From assembly GCA_030386875.1 (NCBI GenBank), contig CM059576.1:67517581-67581580 (forward strand): DNA of 64,000 nucleotides, in the 5' to 3' direction. Below the pieces are notes generated by a model. The model had not been told where the DNA came from. It saw nothing but the letters and a program-made list of their open reading frames with translations, and made no database searches. This document shows positions 56,101-64,000 of this stretch, one piece after another. How positions within the stretch are numbered: the first letter of the stretch is position 1; each line of letters begins with the position of its first letter. Origin of the DNA: Morinoia aosen (Eukaryota > Arthropoda > Malacostraca > Amphipoda > Talitridae). The position numbers and the translations under genes were made by a program.

Positions 56101-59100
56101 TGCTTTACACAGATACACGAATGGTTTAAATTCTCCCAGTTGATACTGAGGGAAACTTTCAACCAAAGCGTATTTTAAACTGGGTCAAGAATCTGAAACA
56201 CATTTCGTCTCTCGTTGGGGGAGCTGTTTTTCTGATTATACTAATCTAATATCTAATCTTTATGATTTCTAATCTTTATGCTTTCAAAACTCTGTTTTTA
56301 AGCTATTCTGTTGCATACCTGAACCCAAGAATTGCTTAATAAATTCTGTCAGTGAGGAATTTTGTTTATCGCATGAGTGATTGCAATGGGGGGTACAAAA
56401 AAGAACGGTCAAATCCACGCAGTTTTTTGCGTCATCCTGTGTGTAATGGAAATCCTTATCAAACCTAAAATTTAAAGTTTTCAAATGAGAAAAGTCAGTG
56501 CTGAATAATTTATGCATAATTTCACAATGTGTTTTAAATGTGTAATAACAATATTCCCCATGTTGCATTAGGTTGAATAGGAATATTAAAATAAATGATA
56601 CAACTTAAGTCCGCGCAGATCGCCGGTTGCAAACATCCTTCACCAGTTGCAAACGTCAACATTCTACGGGCTCGGTATTAACAGTATTCCTAAGTTGTTT
56701 TTGACAATTGCAAATGAAGAGAATGAGAAATTTCTGACGCATGAATGTTTTTTTTTTTTCATACCCAATTACACTAAGAGATAAAAAATCACTAGAAAAA
56801 TTTATATCTGCATGCCAACAGAATGTGATTATAGCTCATGGCTGCTTCATTCTCGTGTAAAGAAAACTTCATTTTTTTCGAGATCTCTAGATGTTCACCT
56901 TGATGTTCATTTTTTCACCTACCAATATTACTGTGAATTTCTCTTTTTCTACCACTACAGTTATTGTTACGCGTAAACCATATTAGCTGATTGTATCATT
57001 GTCGTCATAATCTTTAAAACTTATTACCTGTTGTATGTGAACTTGTGAAAACGCCCATAGCAATCTGTTTGCACCAATGTTGTGATATTGAACCCCAATA
57101 TTATTCGCTCATGGACTGAGTTTGTGTGTGCTCACGAAATCGCGATAAATTATTTTCACTTTATTTTCTCTTACTTCATAAGCTTTTTTTAGACAGGAAT
57201 ATCCCGTTGAGCCTCACTTTGTATTTCGTTTTTAAGCTAAATATTACCTACTTCTTACTGTTTACTAATCTCAAATGACTGATCACGCTGATATATTCGA
57301 TGAAATTGACCCAGATCTCAATCATTTGAACAGAATATATCCAAACCTAAACGACTGTAAAGACTGTACATACTACTACTAATATATCAAAATTCAACGA
57401 AACTTTACGAATAACTCGCAATTATTTCTCACTCGTGTGTTGGAACTATAGATCACTCTATCCAAAATTGGAAGAGATACAATGTACTATTACTGAACTT
57501 AAATATAACCTAGACGTGATTAGCTTCACCGAAAGCTGGCTAGATGACTCGACCAAAGACATGATTCAATTTGAAAATTATCACAGTTACCATTCGCTCC
57601 AAAAAAACCAGTGAGGCGGAGACATCAGCACATATATATCTAACCACATGGACTCGAGAACCATAGCAAGTGCAACAGTGAATCAGGATCATATAGAATC
57701 ATTCTTCGCAGAACTGTCTAGAGCTGGTAAACGCATTGTGCTTGGAACGGTGTATAGGCCTCCTACAGCCTGTCCTATATCCTTCCTGAATGAGCAAATC
57801 GTATTATTTCTCAGTTCAACAGGTTCTTATACAATGACATAATAATATGCGGTGACTTCAATTATGATCTACTGAAACATGAAAGCTATGAACCAACCCT
57901 CTAATTTCCTAACAGCCTTTCAGTCTCAATCTTTCCTTCCGATCATAACAAAGCCTACACGAATAACCTCTGAGTCTGCTTCTCTGCTTGACAATATCTT
58001 TATGACAGACCCAAGTGATTTTCCTTCTGGAATCATTACTTCTGACTTATCGGATCATTTTCCCGTTTTTCTTGTTATGAAAAATGTTCATATTACCTGC
58101 ACCAAGCCACGGGCTGAAACTTACTCATATCGTAAAGTAAACGAATCAAATTTAGAAGAAATGCACACCGTTCTAAAAGAATCAATACCAACGTTACACA
58201 TCTCTCAACACAATAATGCAACGAGCATTGATGAAGCAGTAGTAAAGTTGACTGAAACTATAATGGTCGCATACGATCAGTGTTGCCCAATTGTAACTCG
58301 TACAGTTACCCCAAAAAATTAACAAAAGCCCTGGATTACTAGAGACATCGTGAAAAATATACAGAAGCGTCAAGCGAACCTAACCCTCTTTTACGAAGGG
58401 CGAATATCTCGAGAAACATATAACCGATTCAGAAACTATGTAATAAATCAGATAAGGACATCAAAAAAGAGCTACTTTACGAGCAAGTTTACTCAATTTA
58501 AAGCTGACGTTAAAAAGACTTGGTGCCTCCTTAACTCTTGCTGTAAACCTAATAACGCCGATAAAAAGAAAACTGAACATGTTGTTCAAGATAATGTAGC
58601 ATACCATGGGAAGAAAGAAATTGCTAATCTCTTTAACAATTTTTTCGTAAACGTAGGGAAAACTATAGCTGATGGTATTCCAAGTAAACCTACTGAGCAC
58701 CTGGAATACATGGATCATATTCGAGAACATAACTCCTTTTTCTTTACGCCTACCAGCTCTACCGAAATAATTACGTGCATAAACTACCTGAAAAATAAAT
58801 CGAGTGGATTACAAACGTTTCCGACAAGAGTACTTAAAATTATTGCTGATATTGTAGCCCCGCTGATATACAATCTTATTAACCAGTCTCTCTTACTAGG
58901 CACTTTCCTGAACTCCCTCAAAGTTGATAGAGTAAATCCTTTCTTCAAAAGTGGTGAAAAAACCTGTGTAAACAATTATCGACCTATCTCCGTACTTCCT
59001 GTTATTAGCAAGGTATTCGAAAAAATTGTGTATAAAAAGGTATATTCTTAGGAACAAAAATAATTTCTTTACGATAAACAATACGGCTTTCGCTCCAAAA

Positions 59101-62100
59101 AATAATCAACACAGGCTATATTAAATCATTTACAATTCCTTTTATTCTAATATAGATGAAGGAAAGCCTGTCTTCTCTGTATTTCTTGACTTTCGAAAAG
59201 CATTCGATTGTGTGGACCATAAAATATTGCTCTCTAAACTACACTGTTATGGCATTCAAGGGGTTGCCCATGATTGGTTCAGATCATACCTAACAAATCG
59301 GAAGCAATACGTAGTCATTGACGACGCAAAATCGGACCCACAGACAATTAGCCATGGAGTTCCACAAAAATCTGTTCTTGGGCCTCTCCTATTTCTGATT
59401 TTTATCAATAACGTTATTAAATCCACATCACTCTACAAACTCATACTTTTTGCCGATGTCAAAAAGTATGAATTTCTGCGGTTCTTCCGAACCAAAATCC
59501 CGCTATGATGGCGGAGAGTATAAATAATGAACTTCATAAGGTTTCATTGTGGCTTAAAGCTAATAAAATAAGCCTTAATATCGATAAAACGAAATATATT
59601 ACATTTTCATACAAGAAAAATGTATTTCTTCCACTCATTAAAATTGGCGAATGTGAAATCGAAGAAACCAACTCATGTAAGTTTCTGGGCATCATAATAG
59701 ATAAACATCTGACCTTCAAAGAGCACATCGCTCATAATAGCCCTAAATTATCAAAATCCATCGGAATCCTAAATAAAGTTAAAAATTTCCTGCCTGAAGA
59801 AGCTCTTTAAATGCTCTATCGAACGCTCATTTCTCCATACCTGCAATACGGAATAGAAGCATGGCATGGAACTTATAAAAATAAAACCAACAAAATTTTT
59901 ACACTGTAAAAAAGAGCTATCAGAGCAGTAAAGAGTCTAGAATATAATGCTCACACAAATGATTCATTCAAAAATTACAAATACTTAAACTTTCGGATCT
60001 CTATAATATCTCCATCTGTAATTTCATCTACAAAACATTAAGAAATGATGGCGACAATAGCCTAAAACAATTATTAATTGCGCAAACTGGTCATCGCGAC
60101 CATTTAACCCGAAATAGAAGTAAATTCATGCTTCCTTATTACTCAAAGGCCCGGTCGCAACACAGTCTCCTCTTCGTTGGTACTAAAACTTGGAACTCAA
60201 TACCTGCGGAGGTCCGGGAAAGCAATTCTTACAAAGTATTCAAAAGACATCTTGAGTTTCACTTCCTGTCAGAATACTACAGTAGTCATGAAAGATCACC
60301 AAGTCACATCTTGCCTCCTATATGTCTGGTCCTAATAATGTAACTTGCCATGGGTAACATAACCGATCTTCAGTCTGCTCTTAAATTGTTATGTCGAATA
60401 TATTGTTAAATATAGCCGATTTGACCTACATTGTATAATACAGAATCAAATATCGAGTTAATTATCTCATTGATCAGTCTAATGCGAAACTAGGTTAAGT
60501 GAATTAGGGTGAACATTATTGTATTCTTAGAATAACGTGATGGTAGGATGCCCTAGAAGTCGCTGAACTTGTTCGGGCCCTCATGTAGCTATATTCAAAC
60601 TTGTCCATTGTACTAGACTTAAGAAACATTCTACCTCTGTATCTCCTGTGGTAAATAAATTGTTCAAATTGTTTAAATTGCTTAAATTGTTTCAACCACA
60701 ATAGCCGGATTCAATACTGGAAAAGTTTGCTGTATTCTTAGCATGCGAGTGAAATTTTCACAAGTAGGACTTTTTACGGATATGATAAAAAATAATCGTA
60801 CCACATAAGTGTAGTTAGAACGAGGTTTCTCATATCAAAGCCCTATAGTTCTTTCCCAGCACGAATCCTCGAAACATGTATTTAGGCACCGGATATTCAA
60901 CGCTGTCGTTTGTATCATACGCCTGAGAAGTGTTAAAAATATTGATTCTGAGTTCAGCATGATAATAACTATTATCCAAAAAATTTATTTTCCGAAACTA
61001 ACCTTTTGCTAGATGGAGCGAAGGTCTCAATTGTATGAGCTAAAACTTTCATCGATCCATTTCTCGGTGATACGTCAGCATTATTTATAATCAAGCACGG
61101 GGGAGGCTGTTCGGGGAGTGGGGCTGCTTTCTCATCTCCATTCAAAGGCAAAACGTGTACAGCTGGGAACAAAACAACAAATTAATATAATCATCACCAT
61201 CATGCATCAGCAGTATACGTGAGGAATAACAATGTTAATGAGCAATACAGTAGCGCTATTGCTAACTCGAGGTTTCACTTTTTATTTCACTTCTCTCTCT
61301 ATCCTTACTTAAACTATTGTATTTTCCCTTGAGCGCCATCAGTTGCAGCAGCGTTTGCAACCAGATATGCAGCTCGGTTAAGGCTGATGACACTGAAGCC
61401 AAAGCTGCGATGCCAGAGTCGGAGCCAAGACAGCCTTCAAAGTACACTAGTCGACTTCTGTAAAATTTTGAGGGTACGAACTTTATCGTAAAACGACCTG
61501 TAACGCGAAAATATTGAGCTTTGTTAGTGACAAATGCCATTGAAGAAAATCAAGTTAGGATGGAGAGAGCGTTAGGTGGGTGGAGTAAAAAATAGAAGAG
61601 TAGACATATTTTCAAAACTAGCATTTAGCGCTCGCATTTCTCTATATTATCATAGAAGGCACATGTTTTCAATCATATTAATTTTGACAAATATACCACA
61701 TTGTTTAGTTCTTACTACATGTCATATACGTAGGTTTCGAGAATGTTTGACTTTCAATGCACACTTACTTAATTGCCAGCGTATATCTGCTCAGATCAAT
61801 CTCTCTCTGTTACCCAAAAAAATAGCAGGAGTAAAGCGAATCCATTCGACTAAAGCATGGCCTGAATAACCGGTTCAAAACATGAGCTTCTCTCACCTGC
61901 TGTTGAGAAGAGGAGTGACCAGGTCATCACATGCACTGAAGGCTTGATGATGTAAAGGAGAGTTGTTGTGTAAGTCGATTATCATATCTCCTTCTCGGTG
62001 CATTACCACTTCCGCCCAGGAGGTGCTCCTCAGCTCACTCGTGTGTATCTCCACCTGCAGCACACGAGGCTGCGCGTGGGACAGCATGGCGGCCACCACA

Positions 62101-64000
62101 GGTGCTTCGCTCTCTGATAATAACACTCGATATTGTTAGTTGCCTGGTAATTTTCTCCGTTAGTTGCCCGGAGAAAATTAGATCCTAAACGTTCCTTTTA
62201 TGCTCATGAAAAAGAAAGGTTCTTCGCCTCTATAATTTTGGTGTTGATGTCCGTCTTTTGACCGCATTTCTTTAACACGAGTCACTCGAAAACAGGCATG
62301 GCTTGAGCAGTTTATTTTTACAAATGTCAACAAAATTTTGGAAAATTTGAAAACAAAGTGATTGAAACAGTTATCAGAAGCAATAAGCTGGAAATAACAT
62401 CAAACCGAACACTGTCATTACACCCTAACAATAACTCAAATTTTGGGAATGTAACCAAAAAAGGAAACAAAGTTAGTTCAACCATATGTCATTCCAACTA
62501 ACCAAATTTCAACTCATGTTTGAAGAATTTACCAGCAAATTTCTGAGTTACAATTCAAATGAAGATAACATGGCTCATTGTGAGGAACCTCCCTTATAGA
62601 AGTTAAAATTTAAGACAACGAAGGGCTCAATAGAAGTAGAAGGCATTAGAAACGAACGAAAGCATTAGAAACGAACGAAGGCATTAGAAATGAACGATAG
62701 TATTAGAAACGAATAATGAAAATTAGGGCGAAAAACATTATGCTTAAAATCAGCAGTTATATTTAGCAAACACGTATTCATACCAAGGCTTAAGGAGCTT
62801 CACAAAATGGAAAAAGAAAGAAAAACGAATAAATGTATCAATGTCAAGTGTCTAGGTAAAACGATATTGATAAAGTCGAGCTCTGAACACTGGCTAAATG
62901 CTAAATGCTATAAAAAATGCTATAAGCCGATGGGTTTTGGTATGTAGGGATACTTTTAAAAAAAAGTATCCCTACATACCAAAACCCATCGGCTTATAGC
63001 ATTAGATGAATTCCTTACTAATTTAGAGGCTAGAAATATTTCTCATTCATTGAATCTAGGAATTTTTAGTTATTGTACAGAACGAATCAGTGCTCAACAG
63101 CACATCGAGCTCGCGCCCTTTTAATACACTTCTGGCTTAGCGGTTATAAGTTAAAGTATTATTTTTTTTATTCGACTTCTTTCACCGCGAGTTTTTTCAA
63201 TTTTTGTGCTCTGATGGGTTTCGAAATGTATCTTTTTTAGTGTTCAGCCTTGATGTACCAAAGCGTAAGATTTTCAAGCATTGAAATTATATTATTCATT
63301 TTTTAGTGTTTTATTTCAACTTTTTAAACAATTTTCTTCTAACGTGCCTTCATCAATATCTCACGCATTCTATAACAACTTGGTTTACCGTATGATCTAG
63401 GTCTGTTAGGAGCACAAATGCTCTACACAAAAAAAGTGATGTTAAGTTGCTGAGACTTAAAAAACGGGAAAGGAAACCTCCAAATCCTTATTCAACGCAG
63501 CTTATTTTTTTATTTTATACACGAATTATCACCGAAATACGTATTATTGAAAGTAAATTTCATCCGTATGCCCACCGAAAATGACGTTAGATTACATTAT
63601 TTTTCCATCTGTTTGATGTGTAGTGAATTCTAAGGTTACATTTTTTCTCTGATGGGTAATGTTACAATATTGTGGTCAAGATTCCTTAGCCAGCCGTTGA
63701 CTCGTCTCTCGCACAATGCTCACTTTATAGTTTACTGACACAACACACCACGCCCTCACTTCAAACAATTCTGGGATATCATGCAACACACTCACTGTAC
63801 ACAACACCAGCTCATATAGAAACATTTACTTTCCACTATTTTCCAAGTTTTGTAGTCAGCGAGCGTCGCCTCCGCCGCCTCCTTCGCAAGCTGTGCGACC
63901 CCAGGACAGCTCATCATGCAACGTTGCCAGTCTCTGAAGCTGCTGACGCCAGCGTTGCACAGCGCTCTTTTCAGCTCCGGCCATCGCCTCTCCAGCAGCT
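53135..64000 (-). CDS. Unrecognised multi-exon host gene (partial; runs off the right edge)
   Basis: Exons on the minus strand, in transcription order: 64000-63830 (5' end outside the window), 62113-61897, 61457-61309, 61162-61003, 55956-55786, 53882-about 53767 and possibly 53238-53135, the last ending in TGA. Each junction is GT-AG, and codon phases match across all introns from 64000 to 53882. That would be unlikely by chance for six pieces. Typical stretches: LKRALCNAGVSSFRDWQRC, LSHAQPRVLQVEIHTSELR, LVYFEGCLGSDSGIAALASV, EQPPPCLIINNADVSPRNG, LLVNEFKQRGIRTAGEG and YITDEQSGFEDWLTPRVC. I do not recognise the family; no signal peptide or membrane segment is obvious. The donor of the 53882 exon is weak (gttcag) and overlaps a short duplicated phrase, so the two last exon borders are uncertain. 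One intron hosts the LINE at 57275-60704. Confidence 0.6.
57275..60343 (+). pseudogene. CR1/L2-like endonuclease-RT gene (many disruptions)
   Basis: The order is start region, EEP endonuclease (CWNYRSLYPKLEEI, ISFTESWL, then VLGTVYRPP and SDHFPVFLV), then RT (NNYRPISVLPVISKVFEK, VFLDFRKAFDCVDH, SHGVPQKSVLGPLLFLIFIN). The catalytic motif C is FADVKK instead of the usual FADD, followed by a frame break near 59500. Open pieces are 57648-57842, 57879-58322, 58350-59051, 59212-59508, 59505-59810 and 60128-60343, in more than one frame. The last piece has the typical end WNSIPAEVRESNSYKVFKRHL. Confidence 0.88.
57275..60704 (+). mobile_element. Decayed CR1/L2-like LINE in a host-gene intron
   Basis: The element starts with an ATG frame (DPDLNHLNRIYPNLNDC) typical of the start of single-frame L2/CR1-group LINEs. 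It runs through endonuclease and RT and ends with a 3' untranslated part. The end carries a short-period tail near 60660-60704 (repeats of ttaaattg with variations). It lies on the plus strand, opposite to the surrounding host gene. Confidence 0.85.
60705..61002. other. Intron sequence of the host gene
   Basis: This lies between the LINE 3' end and the exon at 61003-61162. Nothing else was recognised. Confidence 0.4.
62641..62718. repeat. 19-20 bp tandem repeat, about four units
   Basis: Units follow gcattagaaacgaacgaa with small variations; the last is diverged. Confidence 0.8.
62916..63003. repeat. Perfect 42-bp hairpin with 4-base loop
   Basis: The left arm starts aatgctataagccgatgggt and the right arm ends acccatcggcttatagcatt. 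The arms are fully complementary over 42 bases, around an aaaa loop. It lies in a host-gene intron. A transcript would fold into a long, unbulged hairpin; natural microRNA precursors usually have bulges, so a recent foldback or replication-derived palindrome is as likely. Confidence 0.85.

Larger units (their letters stand above)
62114..63829. other. Intron sequence of the host gene, with two repeats
   Basis: This is the intron between the exons at 63830-64000 and 61897-62113. It holds a short tandem repeat and a perfect hairpin (listed separately) but no recognisable coding sequence. Confidence 0.5.

Noticed and set aside
56284..56568. 94-codon minus-strand frame as another exon of the host gene
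   Set aside because: It starts from an AT-rich stretch, has no clear acceptor, and is not needed for phase between the exons at 61003 and 55956.
61262..61540. Exon starting at the acceptor before 61497
   Set aside because: That border gives a phase mismatch with the exon ending at 61897. The acceptor before 61457 restores phase and has a better pyrimidine tract.

Overview
The window is eukaryotic, AT-rich, repeat-dominated DNA, most probably from an arthropod. This rests on the element mix (mag-like Gypsy, two BEL/Pao families, a Penelope-like element, non-LTR elements, a BED-finger hAT) and on short spliced exons with GT-AG introns. The species cannot be named from the sequence. There are no operons or CRISPR arrays, and I recognised no tRNA or rRNA genes. 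Most of the interpretable sequence is mobile DNA at different stages of decay.

Layout. 0.1-3.8 kb: foldback repeats, including a palindromic element (3129-3803) with an 8-bp target duplication. 4.0-9.8 kb: a minus-strand LINE whose 5' part is displaced by a 2.2-kb insert holding a 26-bp minisatellite and one arm of a 350-bp inverted duplication. 10.8-11.4 kb: a solo LTR of the same broad family as the BEL-2 LTRs. 12.6-17.7 kb: a Gypsy element with both LTRs and a perfect 5-bp target duplication but many stops. 20.7-30.1 kb: a TTAA-flanked inverted-repeat element split by a very young BEL element (BEL-1), whose 995-bp LTRs differ at only two positions that I noticed. 30.1-42.7 kb: a second, older BEL (BEL-2, minus strand) split by a 5.9-kb hAT transposon, which itself carries a decayed Penelope-like element. 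43.7-48.5 kb (plus a 5' leader): a nearly full-length copy of the 4-kb LINE family, with a separate ORF1 that joins a PHD-like finger to an SGNH-hydrolase domain.

53.1-64 kb: the only part that looks like a host gene. Six minus-strand exons keep phase across five introns, and a low-confidence terminal exon may follow. I do not recognise the product. One 5-kb intron holds a decayed CR1/L2-like LINE (57.3-60.7 kb).

The most interesting object is the three-level nest at 30.1-42.7 kb: BEL-2 contains hAT, which contains the Penelope-like element. The hAT boundary is proved by a perfect 8-bp duplication (tttgcttg). Its six-exon, 706-codon transposase is fully open, while the Penelope-like passenger in its 5' region is broken. 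This suggests the hAT may have transposed with the passenger already aboard. The passenger keeps an endonuclease-like GIY-YIG segment, a hammerhead-ribozyme-like core and inverted ends.
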